Source of the DNA: Vicia villosa
Taxonomy: Eukaryota; Streptophyta; Magnoliopsida; Fabales; Fabaceae
Reading direction: 5' to 3'
Assembly (NCBI RefSeq): GCF_029867415.1
Contig: NC_081185.1
Location: 83,705,712-83,769,711, forward strand
Length of the DNA: 64,000 nucleotides
Within the stretch, counting starts at the first letter, position 1; every line of letters starts with the position of its first letter. Below the pieces are notes generated by a model. It saw nothing but the letters and a program-made list of their open reading frames with translations, was not told where the DNA came from and ran no database searches. Both the position numbers and the translations under genes were made by a program. Shown here in pieces: positions 22,493 through 35,130 of the stretch.

Positions 22493-23186
22493 TTGATGGT
22501 ATTTGATTTTATTGTACTTCTCTATAATTTTCAGTATATATTTGTTTTTTGTTTTTTATTGCGCATACAAATTTGGTTATTCTAAATTTAAATGATCTTT
22601 TACTCTTATTGTCTATATTGAGAAAAGGTGCGAAGGTTTTTTACACATAATTTATCATTATCATTTTCTTTTTTATCATTTTTTCATCATATTTTAATAA
22701 ATATTTAATTTTAATATTTGCAATTCATATTTTATTATCTACTTCACATTATATTTTTTATTTTATGTTCCTTTTAAAAAATATATAATATAATAACTAA
22801 CATATTAAATATAATCAATGGTATTAAGTTTTATATTTCTACTATTATTAATTTGTGTCTTTTATACATTGATGTTTGATCACAACGAGGGGTTTGAAGG
22901 CCTGATTGACTTATTAGTCTACTTAAAAGCCTATTTCATTTGAACATTTGTAAATAAGTCATTCAACTAAACTTTATATAAACTAACAAATTAAAAGATC
23001 AGTGATTGTTTGTATTAACTTATTTGAGTTTACCTAATAGTATAAATTTTGTGATATTATTTATTTGAGAGAATTTATGGAAGCATCTTGTGACATTGTT
23101 CATAAGATTTTTTTCATCTTATTTTCATAATTTCTTCAAGATAGCTAAGATTTATTTTTATATTTTAATTCAAAGTACAATATATA

Positions 23187-23239
<53 letters not shown>

Positions 23240-23592
23240 TTATTCATATTTATTTAAATAGGTCGGTCTCATAGACTTAAAAGGCTTTTTATATGGTCCG
23301 TGACCTAATCTTTTTAACTAAATAGGTTTATAAAAAAACCTAAACCTTTTCTATTTATATAAAAAGTCTGGCCTGACCTATGCCTATGTAGACTCGACCG
23401 TAGGTTCCTGTTAGTCGGTCTGGCCTATTCCCACCCCTAAATTCACAATTTTTTAAAACATATATTACTTTAAAAGCATGTACTACAACAATGAGTGAAA
23501 TCTCTTTTTTTTTTTGTGTAGTTTTAATTGAACGTTATTAAATATCAATAAACTAACTTAAATACATATAAATTAAATGTAAATGTCACAAG
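22493..23592. other. AT-rich spacer with relic transposon end and (AAT)n
   Basis: No gene was seen. An (ATA)n trinucleotide run occupies about 23190-23237. The sequence at 22880-23445 ends in GGCCTATTCCCACCCCTA, a terminus typical of a plant non-autonomous hAT-like repeat. Its matching left end was not found, so it is probably a fragment. Confidence 0.5.
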
Positions 23593-24439
23593 CAGTGTTT
23601 TAAAACCCGGTTCGGACCGGCCGATTGGACCGGCCGGACCGAGAACCGGTGGCCTAGGCGGTCTGATGAAGGTGCAAGACCGGGATTACATTTAGCCCGG
23701 ATAAAACTGGTGAGAACCAACCAGGCCACAGGTTAAACCAGTGAACCAGCAATTTTGACTGAACTAGCCGGTTAGACTATTTAACTTCTTTTTTTAGGGC
23801 TTTTGAAGGTAAAAAGAAAAAGTAAGGCTGTTGAAATGTTTTACACTGTCTTCTCCTTTTCCAGGAATTTGAAAGGTTTTCTTTTTTTACTCATTCTTTT
23901 CTCTTTCTAATAGAAGTCCTATTCTCCAATCTTCCTCTATCAAAACTCTCACTAAATTACTCTCTGATTTGTTTTTCATTGTTGTTGCAGTTATTTCATC
24001 TCTCTCAATCTTGTTTTCTTGTTAAAAGTCGGTCTTTAGCTATCACATTAAGATTGTCACTTATAATTTTCTAGATTGATTCTTCATCAAAACTTCAAGA
24101 ACAGGTTATTTCTTTCTTGGTCTGATTCGATAAGAATTTTTTCAATATGAATATGAATGTTTCATTTTGTATAAATCTAATATATATGAAATTGTTATAA
24201 ATATATAATTGTAAAAATGATTGAATTTGTTTATTTTCTGTCAAAATAGGTTTTCTACAATTTGATATATACCGTGATGCACAGTACAGTAGCCTCAAAT
24301 TTGGCCATATAAGTGGTATATTTAGTTCATGTTCGGTGAAATATTATATACTGCTGCATTATTTGTGAATCAACTGGTTATTGCAATGGGCAAAATATTC
24401 TATATATACTCATATAGTTTGTATTTTGTACTCATTCAT

Positions 24440-24441
<2 letters not shown>

Positions 24442-24536
<95 letters not shown>
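24442..24536. repeat. (TA)n microsatellite, left
   Basis: A near-perfect TA run of about 95 bp ends directly at the first base of a MITE at 24537. The IYIYIY ORFs on both strands here are translations of the repeat only. Confidence 0.95.
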
Positions 24537-24789
24537 GGGGACGACTCAAGTGAGAACACTTGGTTATCATGAGAAATGAGAACAATGAATCACAGCCATT
24601 AGATTTAGATTTGTTGATTTTAATTGACAAGATTTGTTTCTCTTTCTATGATTCTTATTATTCATTTTAAATCAACATAGAAAGAGAAACAAATCCAGTC
24701 CATTAAAATCAACAAATCTAAATCTAATGGTTGTGATTCATTGTTCTCATTTCTCATAATAACCAAGTGTTCTCACTTGAGTCGTCCCC
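24537..24789. mobile_element. Foldback MITE, about 100-bp terminal inverted repeats
   Basis: It starts GGGGACGACTCAAGTGAGAA and ends with the inverted copy TTCTCACTTGAGTCGTCCCC. The inverted similarity continues for about 100 bp on each side of a short centre, so it is nearly a full hairpin. Both flanks are TATATATA. The superfamily is uncertain because the TSD is hidden in the TA tract. Confidence 0.88.
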
Positions 24790-24800
24790 TATATATATAA

Positions 24801-25185
<385 letters not shown>

Positions 25186-25404
25186 TCATATAGATTAGAT
25201 ATTTTGATATGCTACCTATTAAGTTTGTTTTGTATATATCTTTTCTATATATGCTGTAAAGTTTGTATTCTGCCACCTATTTAACATATTTCGTGTTTTT
25301 TTATAATGTTTTTATAAATTCAACCATCTTTGTTTACAATTGTATGTTTTGTTAATATTTTTGTAATATAGTTTTTGATTTTCAAATTTTGATTGATATT
25401 AGAT

Positions 25405-25940
25405 ATGACATCACCTACTGAAGTAACAATACCGGAAGAAGCTACATCTCAAAATCCAATCCAACTCCGGAGTTGTAGGGGAAAAACTGATATAGCTTGG
25501 GGTCATTGTAAACAAGTTGAAGAGAAAGGAAAACTTGTTAATTTGTGTATTTACTGTAGTAAAATTATTCGAGGAGGAGGGATTAATAGGTTCAAACGTC
25601 ACTTGGCTGGAATAATAGGTGAAGTTGAACCATGTAAGAAGGTGCCTCCAGATGTCCAATATCAAATAAAACAAAATCTTGATGAAGTCTCAAACAAGAG
25701 AAGAAAAACTCAAGCACAAAATTTGGATGTTGATCTTAATACTCAAGAGGGTGGTGTAGTAGAAATAGGTGTAGTAGAAATAGATGTAGAACAATCAAGA
25801 TCAGATTTAGTGATTGCGTCTCAAAAGAGAAAGAGTACTAGTCGTATTGGTAATTACTTTATGCCAAGAACAACTCCTGGAGCTCAACCTACTTTAAAAA
25901 GTGTGTTACAAAATAAGAAATTGGTGGAGAAGTGTGATCT
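25405..25940 (+). pseudogene. hAT transposase, N-terminal exon with BED zinc finger
   Basis: A probable splice acceptor (ttag) precedes ATG 25405. The product starts MTSPTEVTIPEEATSQ and carries a BED-type finger (TDIAWGHCK ... LCIYCSKII ... GGGINRFKRHLAG) followed by the VPPDV motif usual in plant DUF659 hAT transposases. Coding stops at 25940, where the CACTA-like element begins; the last residues of the open frame belong to that insertion. The protein resumes at 35131. It would have been the DNA-binding part of the transposase. Confidence 0.85.
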
Positions 25941-26369
25941 CACTACAACATTTTTACTCTATAGCAACGCCTAATTTTTAGGAGATAAAAAAATTGTTCT
26001 CGTAGATAGTAATAGGCAACTAATTATATAATTTGTTGCGGTAGCTTATATATTTTTTTGTAAATTTTCAGCAACGGCCCGAAACCGTTTTTGTAGAGGA
26101 CAAAGAGAACGACTCCTATTAACAATGGGTTAGACCCGTTCTTATATATTTTTAATTATTTTAATAAAATATTATTTATTACCACCGTTCTCATATGTCA
26201 TATGTATTACCTATCCAATTTTTTTTAATAAAAAATGTCTCCAACGGGAAACTTGGCTCATTTTTTTTCACATAGCGCTTAATTTTCACTTTTGCCTCAT
26301 TGAATTTTCATTGTCCCTCCCAAACCTGAAGCGTAAAATTTTCAATGTACCCTCCCAAATTGATTCTAA

Positions 26370-27211
26370 GGGTCTGTTTGGTTCAAATGAGGGGGAGAGG
26401 AGGGGAGGGATTTTAATGGAGGGAAGGGGAGGGGAGGGGAGGGATTTTTTATAATTATATATATGTTTGGTTCAAACGAGGGGAGGGATTTTTTATAATT
26501 ATATATATCTTTGGTTCAAACGAGGGGAGGGGAGGGAAGAGATTTCGTTTAAAAATATGTTTGGTTCACGAGGGGAGGGGAGGGATTTTAATAATAATTT
26601 ACAATTTTATCCTTGTAATTTTATATAAGTGATATGATATTCAATTGTAAAAATTTCATAAACATTTTCTTGGAAATAATATTTGTATAACTAAGTGATT
26701 AAAAAGTCATAACTTATCGCATAATATTAAAAAAATTGAGTACACTTGATTCGTATTATAACTCTCGATACAAAATAAACTATGCGTTAATAACAACTTT
26801 TGAATATATAAAATAAATTATAATAAAAAACAAAAAATTATAGTAATTATAATTTTTATTAAATAAAAAAGTAAAAAATATTTTGAAGGTGAAGGTGAAG
26901 AATAATTATAATAAGTTGATAGAAGCAAAAGAGAAAAAATCACAAAAAGAAAAGTAGGAACATGAAAGAAAATAATATTTTTAAAATAATAAAAAAATTG
27001 AGGATATTTTAGTAAATATATTAATTAAATTAATATTAAAACTCAGATCCCCTCCCCTCCCCTCCGAATCCCCCCGATTCGGAGGAACGCAAAAAGTGTC
27101 ATTTGGAGGGATTTTGCTCCCCTCCTCTCCCTTCCTAAAAATTGAACCAAACACATTTCATTTTAAATATTTCCTCCCCTCCCCTCGCTCTACCTCGAAC
27201 CAAACACACCC
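26370..27211. mobile_element. PIF/Harbinger-type non-autonomous element
   Basis: Termini are GGGTCTGTTTGGTTC and, inverted, GGGTGTGTTTGGTTC. The TSD is TAA (26367-26369 and 27212-27214). The G-rich left end (GAGGGGAGGGGAGGG) is repeated internally: a unit of about 65 bp with 'atgtttggttcaaacgagg' recurs at about 26462, 26510 and 26560. There is no transposase. Confidence 0.8.
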
Positions 27212-29776
27212 TAACGCACGAGAGAAGAAACATTCATTCCAAATCCGATATCGATTGGGTAACCCTAACCCTTTCTTCTTCATCCCAAATGTAACCCTAA
27301 TCCTTTCTCCATCGTACGAGCTTCTCCCAAACCCAACCCTATTCAACATAAAAGCTTCTCCTTCTTCTTCGCATTAGGATTCTTTGCCCTATCAAGTGTT
27401 TCCTTCAACTACATGCTCTCATTCAACTTGTGTGTGTAAATGTTCTCCTTCAACTTTCTCTATTCTCTGCCGACAAATCTAACGATTTTGTTTTTTGTAG
27501 GTCTCAATTTTCAAATGTAACAGTGCGCGAGTTTTCAGTGGTGTGCGAGTTTTCATTCATCCTGGTAAAAAAGTGATTCTTTATTCTAAACAGAACTCAA
27601 AATTGTTTCTTAGAAAGTTTTAAGCCTGGTGATTAGTATAATTGTCATACGAAAATACTTATGAAGTTTTTAAAATTTGTACTATCAAGTTTAAACATGA
27701 TTTTGTGAACTTTAGGACTAATTGTATGTTTACAAAAATATTTTGAATCATGTTTTTAGTTTCAAGTTAATTTGCTTGTCTTTCATTATGTTTATATGAG
27801 TTTATTAAGAACTAGTTAAGTAACAACCTTACTGTTATCATTTTCAATGTGCCAACTTTAATATGTTGTTTTAGACAGGGGCATTTGGAACCTATAGCTT
27901 GTGTATTGAAGTTATCATAAGTTTAACACTTATTTTTTTAGAGAGAAATATCAGAATAATACAATATCATTGAGCATTACTTGCAGCAGTAGATAGAGAT
28001 GCTAATATCATTATCCTCCAATATGTGTTTGTGTACATGATTGGAGTATTTTACATACATGTTGCTTTTGATTAATTCTTTTATAGTTTTAATTTATTGC
28101 TTTTGGATAGTGAACATGACTGGATTTGTAGCCCTGTGTTATTTTGGTGATATTTTGGCGATATTTTATTCATTGTCAACATGTGTTTTAGCAAGAAATT
28201 CATAATTGGAATTTGCACATACTTCTTTGAAACCACCGTAATGTTAAACGATTATCACACTGTATATCTACACTAATCTAGCTTGAATACTACAGCCCCC
28301 TGCAACTGTAGGCAAATGAATATCATGTTTTTTGTTTCAAATGAATATCATGAGGATCAATGTTTGGTGTATGTTAGAAGTAAAACAAAGCATGATAGAA
28401 GTTGAGAAATGGGCTGCATATTTAATTTTAGTTTTATAAAAATTGGTTGAATTCCATAAAGCAGGTAGAACCAAAGTTCAGATTCATTGTTGTCTATGTA
28501 GGGGTGTGCAAAAAAACCGGTAACCATAAACCAAATCTATATCCAAATGAAACCATATTTAAAAACCCAACCCAAAGTAAAATTTTAGAACCGGTGGCCC
28601 ATTTATCAAAACCAAAAGAAAACCATAAACCAATAATTAATTTGGATCAGCTTATTGGATACCCAATTTGAGACTCTCAACTCTCTCTTCTCTTGCGCTC
28701 AACTCTCTCTTCTCTGTAGCTGTCACAAATTCAACTGCTAAACCCTAATTCCCAAAATGTTAACACCACCCTTCTCCCAATTCTCCTTCACCGTCTCCAT
28801 CTCCGATTCTCACTACACTTTCTCTCTCATTCCATCCAATCTTTGATTCTCCTTCACCTTCGCCGTGTCGGAAACTTCTTGAAGGTACACGAAACTCTAA
28901 CTTCTCTCTATTACTTTTTTGAAGATTATATGAAACCCCTTTTGAAGATTATTTGAACTAATATTGTTAATGGTTGTTTTGTTTTTATGCTTGGTGATGA
29001 TGGTTGTTGGTGTCTTAGTGTTGTTTTGGCCGAAAGCTTTTCTTGTGTTTCCAGGAATTCAAACAAAGGGACAAAGCTATAACATGGCTAATAGTAGTAT
29101 CAGTAAAAAGTGAATGTTGTTGTTGAGTACAATGGAATTTGGTTTCTGAAATTTTGGTTTGAACTTTTAACAACCTCTTGTATTTCTAAGAAAAATGCCA
29201 AGGAAAAACATGTCATGTTAAAAGAAACTCTTATCAGAAACCTACATAAAATATTCCTACAAAGTTAAATACTAGCAATTTCATTGTTTCTGTGAGTTTT
29301 CAAATGTTTTGTCTATATTTATGTTATTAAATTTCATATCTTGAGAGTTTAAGCTTTTATTAAATTACAACTGCTTGAGCTATCATCATCATCTTGAAAC
29401 TTACCTATATGATGAGTGATTAAATGATGATTTGAACTTTGTTTGTTTGTGTATCCTTCGGTTGGGATTTCGTTATACACGTCAGGGACTTACCTTAAAT
29501 TTAAATGAGGCAGGGCTTTGAATCTGTGACTAGTAAATTAACTTTAGAATGTGAATATGTTTCAAATTTCTGATAAATGCTTGACAAAGTTAAAGTGTTG
29601 GTTCTGTGTGCAGTGCAGTATGGGATTTGGAGGGTTATTTGTTCATTTGTTCTTACTTGGGTGTGTGGTTTAATGTGATACTTTGGTTTGGTTTCATTTG
29701 ACTTTGATAATGACTGGCATTTTTAACAATTCATTCTAATAATTGTTGTTCTGTTTGATCTTTTAACAGATTCAAG

Positions 29777-29974
29777 ATGACTAATGGAAGCTATGCAACA
29801 TCCGAGAATACGGTTTCAACCCCTCCAGCTACCGTCTCTAATGAAATGCCACCTCCTCACACTAAGAAGCGAAAGAATCGTTCAGAGGCTTGGAATCATT
29901 TCATTGTATCGTCAGAAGAAGAACAAAAAGCTTCGTGCAAATATTGTGACACAAAGATTAAGTATAACAGATAG
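29777..29974 (+). pseudogene. Truncated hAT transposase, BED zinc finger only
   Basis: A splice acceptor-like 'ttttaacag' at 29761-29769 precedes ATG 29777. The 65-residue product starts MTNGSYATSENTVSTPPATV and ends in a BED finger (NRSEAWNHF ... KASCKYCDTKIKYN). A stop follows at once and the His half of the finger and all catalytic domains are missing. Ac/Tip100-like plant hAT proteins begin this way. It could at most make a short DNA-binding peptide. Confidence 0.78.
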
Positions 29975-30128
29975 AAGTGCTTTTGTGCTGGTTCTGGTTC
30001 TTCATGACCTGTTCCATGCTTCTGTTGTTATGAATGAATGAATGAGTATAGTCACTACAAGTAATATCTTGGAAAAGCGAACTCATACAAATTCCCGCAC
30101 TAGGAGGACTATGCGTACCTACGGGGGT

Positions 30129-30438
30129 TCAAGATAAATGCTGCTCAAGTAATAGATGAGTTGTGTTACAGCTCTGCTTCAAGCTTATCAAATAAGTTCT
30201 GAGGGTTTCTTGGCCTGCAACAAATTCAAAATTCCAGTGTTTTATGAGGTGATTCATTATTATAGATCACTTCCTTTACTGAAGTTTGGCTATCCTCATG
30301 TTAAATAGAAACATGAAGATATGGAAAGTAAAAACAAGAAGTGGTTATTGTACCTTTTTTAGATATTCTTTTGTGAAGTTTCAGTGCTGCCATGCAGGCC
30401 TTTTTGGCATCTAGATTTCCATTTGTGTCATTCAATAT
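30129..30438 (-). pseudogene. Captured gene fragment: two exons and a GT-AG intron
   Basis: On the minus strand an exon of 85 nt (30438-30354) follows a splice acceptor (ttcttag) and encodes 28 residues starting ILNDTNGNLDAKKACMAAL. A 139-nt intron (30353-30215) begins GTACAATAAC and ends TTTGTTGCAG. The last exon (30214-30129) continues in frame (GQETLRTYLISLKQSC...) for 29 residues to TGA. One frame kept across two introns' borders is strong evidence of a real former gene's 3' end. I do not recognise the protein. It lies antisense within the hAT element and has no promoter or upstream exons here. Confidence 0.7.
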
Positions 30439-31212
30439 CTAAGAATTGAATCAAATGGCCAAAGTTAATATACATGAACACAGAAAGCTTAGTTTTTTTT
30501 TTTATAACAAATATCATTTTAATATAAATCAACATTCTGGTTACTGGAAAGTTATTTTGATATAAATGTGTAGAAGTAGACTTACTAGTATTTTTAAATT
30601 CCTTTTATATAGTAATTGGAAAGTTATTATGATATTTCTGCTAACAAAATTATGACAGGTACTAAAGATGTTGCTTCAATTGTTAAAAAACGGGTTTTAA
30701 AAACTGGTTTTAAAACTGGTTTTTTATAAAACTGGTTTTAAAACTGGTTTTTTAAAAGAAAATAAAATTGGTTTTGAGAGAACCGGTTTAAAACCGGTTT
30801 TTTGGTTAAAACTGGTTTTTGTGAAAAACCGGTTTAGAACCAAACCAAACCATATGTAAACCGGTTTTAAAAAAATAAACCGGTTTTAGTAAAATAGTTT
30901 TAAGATCCAAACCAAACCATATATATGGTTCAATTTGGTTTGGTTATTGATCCATGCACACCCCTATGTCTATGATAGTAGTAGTAGTTAAACCTAAGAA
31001 ACTATGGTAGTAGTAGTAGTAAGTTAATCTCAAATGTTCTGCAACTTTGTACTTTTCAATTGATATGATGTAGTAGTTGGGCATTTCTATTTTAACACTG
31101 TAATTTTAAATCCTTCGGATTATAATTTTATTTAAATTATATTATTTTTATTTTACAGGTCATGAATGATAATATCAATGAAGATTTTGAATCATTTGAA
31201 GATGAAGAGATG

Positions 31213-34200
31213 CTTTTTTTTTTGTGTAAGCAAGGATATTATATAGTAGAGAACTAAGGGTTCTCAAAACCTGTTTACACAATAGCGGGAAACTCCGACA
31301 AAATAGAAATTACAAATCAATTAGAGTTACGAAAGGTATAACAAAGGATCTTTGTTAAATTCGTAAAAACTACAAATGGAATGAGTAATTTTTCCTATAA
31401 AACTCCATTTCCAAACCAAAGATTTTATCCCCCATACCGTGTTATTCACATTCCAACCTTCATCTCTAAAGCATATACCATTTCTAGTTAACCAAAGGAA
31501 CCAAATAGTAGCTAACCAAATTACACCTATTTTTCCTCCTTTCACCTTCTTTTTTTTACAAAAATGGGACCAAACCATGAAACTTGATAAACATTCTTCT
31601 TCCAACTCCCCATCCTCCTTCCCAATCCAAACCGCCATCTTCCTCCACACCAACTCCATCGAGTTACACCCAAAAAAAGAATGATCTCTACTCTCCGGAT
31701 CAATACCGCAAAAACACATTTAGTATTTTCCAAAGACAAAGCAATTTACCTATTTACCAATAAATCCTTCGTTGGTAACCTATTCACAAAAAGCCTCCAA
31801 CCAAAAGCTTTAATTTTAAAAGGTACATCCATCTTCCAAATCAAGGCTAAAGCAAAATCATTTTTGTTCGGCGGACCAAACGGAATATTTCTACTCGCAT
31901 AATTGCTATAACAAGAAGCAACCGAAAATGCTCCGTCCGTTGTTAGATCCCAAAAAATGCCATCCCTCACCTCTAAAATCATACCGCACCCATCAATGAA
32001 ATTACGGAAAGAATCATAAACCGATCTAAGAAAATGGTCGGTTAAAAGAAGAGAATTAATACCGCAATTTCCCCACTTCCAAATACCATTCTCCCATCCA
32101 CCCATACCCGCCACCGGCACCTTTTTCAAACAAGAAATCAAAAATAGATCCGGGTATTTATCTTTCAAAGAAACCTCATCACACCATCTCGCCTCCCAAA
32201 ACGGTGTCGTATAGCCATTACCAACCTTAAACCGACAATGGGAAACCAAAGGATCGGTGTTTACATTCTTGCCAATCGACAAAAGATCCTTCCACCAAAA
32301 AGAAGAAGAAGAAATAGATGAAGAGAATATAGAATTATTAGGAAACATACCTCCACAAAATCTCTTTGTAGCAATATCACAATACCGAGCTTTCAAAATA
32401 TTGTACCACACCGAATCACGACCTTCTAATATCTTCCACCTCCATTTGTTAAGAAGGGCCGAATTGAAATCCAAAATATTTTTGATACCAAGACCTCCTT
32501 TTTCAAGAGGAAGACACACATCCTTCCAACTCACCCAATGAATCCTTCTCTTACTTTCTTCCACCCCTCCTCCCCAAAGGAAATTACTTTGCAATCTAGT
32601 AAATTCCTTAGCCACACAAGAAGGCATTATGTAAAAGGACATAGTAAAAATAGTGAGCGATCCAAGAATAGATTTCAAAAGAGTGATCCTACCTCCCAAG
32701 GAAAGAAACCGATTTTTCCAACCCGAAAGGCGCTTCTTCATCTTTGTCAAGAGAGGAATCCAAGAGGAATAGCTCCTAGGATTACAACCTATAGCTATGC
32801 CAAGAAACGAGAATTTACTTTCCTCCACCTTACACGAGAGAACAAAAGAGGCGGCATCAAGGAAGTTATTGTTCACATTTATCCCGATCAATTTGCTCTT
32901 ATGATAATTGATCCCCAAACCCGAAGCTAGATCAAAAGCTTTCAACACCACTTTAATAGCCCACACTTGCCTCCAAGATCCTTCACCCACCAACAACGTA
33001 TCATCCGCGAATTGAAGAATATCAACAACACTACTTCCATTTATCCCCAATCCTCGAAACTCACCAATCTCACAAGATTTCCTCACAAGACCCGCAAGGC
33101 CTTCGGCTACCATCACAAAAAGGAAAGGCGATAAAGGATCCCCTTGCCTTAAACCTTTCTCTACTGCGAACTCCTTTGTCGGACTACCATTCACTAAAAC
33201 AGACATACTACTTTGGAATACCAACGTTTCCATCCACCTCCTCCACTTCACCCCGAAACCCATTCTACATAACATGTTTCTAAGGAAATTCCAAGAAACG
33301 TTATCGTAAGCCTTCTCGAAATCAACTTTAAATAGTAGGCACCTCCTCCCCTCTTTCTTAGTAAAATCCACCAACTCATTTTCCACCAAGACCCCATCTA
33401 GAAGATATCTATTCGGAACAAACGCTGTTTGACAAGGAGAAATAACCGAGTGAAGCACTTTTTTCAATCTTCCCGCTAAAATTTTCGAAATCACTTTATA
33501 CATACATCCCACTAGACAAATTGGTCTAAAGTCATCCAAAGAAGTTGGATTTGGAGACTTATGAACCAAAGTCAAAAAAGATGAAAAGATAGCTTTAGAA
33601 ATTCTTCCTCCGCTATGAAAATAATTGATGAATTTCATGAAATCCTCCTTAACGATGAACAACCATTTTTTTATAAACAAAAAAGAGTACCCATCCGGAC
33701 CCGTGTTCTTTGAACTACCACAACTCCAAATAGCTTCCTTAATTTCCTCTTCTTGAAAAGGACTTTCTAGGGCCATATTGTCGTCGGGAGAGATACTTTT
33801 AAAAGACACACCATCTAGAAGCATTCTTTCCACATCCGCCTCCTTGAATTTTGAAGAAAAGTGCTTTGTCACTTCATCTCTAACATCCTCCACTTTCTCA
33901 ACCAAACCCCCGTTAGAGATTAACGGACCAATGTGATTGCGCCTTCTTCTTTCCCTAACCACCTTATGAAAAAAGCTACTATTCGAGTCTCCTTCATTTA
34001 ACCATTTAAGTCTTGATTTTTGGACAAGCATGTTTTCTTTTATCCGCAAGTTTAACCAAAATCTCTTATTGGCTTCGTTCCTATTAATAAGAGAATCACC
34101 AATCAACTCCTCCGATAACTCTTCCAAACAAGAATCTTCAATATTGATATCCCTCGCATTCTCCTCCACCTCCAAATCTATTTTTCCAAAAACCGATTTA

Positions 34201-34448
34201 TTCCACCAAGTGAGTCTCTCTTTAAGACGTCTAAGCTTTTCTTTTAGAACATAATCACCTCTTCCTTCGACCTCTAATTCTTTCCATTACTTTTCAACAA
34301 ACTGGATAAAAAAGTTAAGAGTGAACCATTCATTGTTAAACTTGAAAGGTTTCGGACCCCAATCGACGTTATCCTTAACCAACCAAACCGGGCAATGATC
34401 CGATATATCTCTCTCCCCCATTAATTGACCCACCACCCCCCATCTATT
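31213..34448 (-). mobile_element. L1-type LINE, 5'-truncated, 14-bp TSD
   Basis: It is flanked by the perfect 14-bp duplication AAGATGAAGAGATG (31199-31212 and 34449-34462). The left end is a T run, i.e. a poly(A) tail on the minus strand. It is 3236 bp and begins within the end of the endonuclease domain. It inserted into the last-exon-like segment of the CACTA element. Confidence 0.93.
31327..34445 (-). pseudogene. LINE ORF2: endonuclease tail, reverse transcriptase, zf-RVT
   Basis: The 5' end keeps the endonuclease SDHCP motif (ISDHCPVWLV near 34400), then an in-frame TAA at about 34290. A long open frame follows (34175-31746, 809 residues). It has the RT blocks SKNTGPDGYSF, LDDFRPICLVG, LFKVDFEKAYD, EKGLRQGDPLSPFLF and the catalytic ILQFADDTLLVGEG, then the post-RT region. 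After a stop and frame change near 31720-31746 the zf-RVT domain appears (CFCGIDPESRDHSFFGC). The RT core is unusually well preserved for a dead copy, but the endonuclease is mostly absent. Confidence 0.9.
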
Positions 34449-34734
34449 AAGATGAAGAGATGTAGATGTTAGAGATGTAGATGTTTAAGTTTAATTTTAT
34501 AGATTAAAGATGTTATTTTGATTATGAAAGATGATTTACATTAGGATATGTAATTTGAAGATGTTTCGTTGATTGTGAATCAATGATTATTAGGATATTT
34601 AAATGGATTATGTCAAGTATTTTTTTTAAAAGTAAGATAATTTTAAAATTTGTATTTGAATATTATTATATTAAAAAAATGTATGAGGTTAATAAAATAA
34701 ATAATTTTTCATTTTATAAAAAAATATATTTTTG

Positions 34735-35127
34735 CAATGGTTTAACGTGTTGTTGTAGTAAAGAAACCGTTGCTATAACCTATGAGGAAAAAAATTAAGT
34801 TAAGCATCTATTAGAACGGTTTTAAAATAGGTTACGGCTAAAATCCGTTGCTATATACCATAAAATAGCCGTTCTAAAAAAACATTTGCAACGGTTTTTA
34901 AATTAAAAACGGAGAACAGTCGTTGCTTTTTGAGACCGTTCCCTAAAGAAAATTATAGCAACGGTTTTGAATACGACGTTGTCTTTGGCTAGAAAACCGT
35001 TCCTAAAGGCTAATGCAACGCCTCAGTTTGGAACGACCAGAAAACCGTTCTCATAGGCAAAGGCAACGGTTTTCTTGGATTTTGCAACGGTTTTTTAGCG
35101 TTGCTGTATAGTTAAAATGTTGTAGTG
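34735..35127. repeat. Subterminal repeats of the CACTA-like element
   Basis: At least ten copies of (G)CAACGGTTTT or AAAACCGTTGC/C occur in both orientations between 34735 and 35110. A few related copies are at the left end (26070-26140). Clustered subterminal motifs of this sort are the transposase-binding sites of CACTA elements. Confidence 0.72.
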
Positions 35128-35130
35128 TCT

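Larger units (their letters stand above)
28499..30966 (+). mobile_element. hAT-type element carrying a captured gene fragment
   Basis: Termini are TAGGGGTGTGCA and its exact inverse TGCACACCCCTA. A perfect 8-bp TSD TGTCTATG lies at 28491-28498 and 30967-30974. Subterminal regions are full of ACCGGTTT-type motifs (28515-28600, 30690-30890), typical of these elements. It carries a leader and an intron, one BED-finger exon (29777-29974) and an unrelated two-exon gene fragment on the other strand (30129-30438). The transposase catalytic domain is absent, so it is non-autonomous. Confidence 0.9.
25941..35127. mobile_element. CACTA-like DNA transposon, non-autonomous
   Basis: The left end is CACTACAACATTTTTACTC and the right end is the inverse of CACTACAACATTTTAACTA. 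The inverted repeat continues to about 30 bp with few mismatches. A 3-bp TSD TCT (25938-25940 and 35128-35130) is as expected for CACTA (En/Spm). Subterminal regions are rich in AACGGTTTT/AAAACCGTT motifs. The interior has gene-like leader sequence at about 27225-27570 (CCCTAA motifs, probable intron boundaries) and a last-exon-like segment at about 31159-31212, but no TNPD-like transposase. It contains a Harbinger-type MITE, a hAT element and a LINE. Confidence 0.85.

Noticed and set aside
27096..27377. Protein-coding gene at 27.1-27.4 kb
   Set aside because: The ORF starts inside the Harbinger-type MITE and continues into a CT-rich leader-like region; it looks like untranslated leader of the CACTA-like element.
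32257..32930. Plus-strand ORFs of 94 and 130 codons
   Set aside because: They are antisense to the LINE reverse-transcriptase ORF and show no independent domain.
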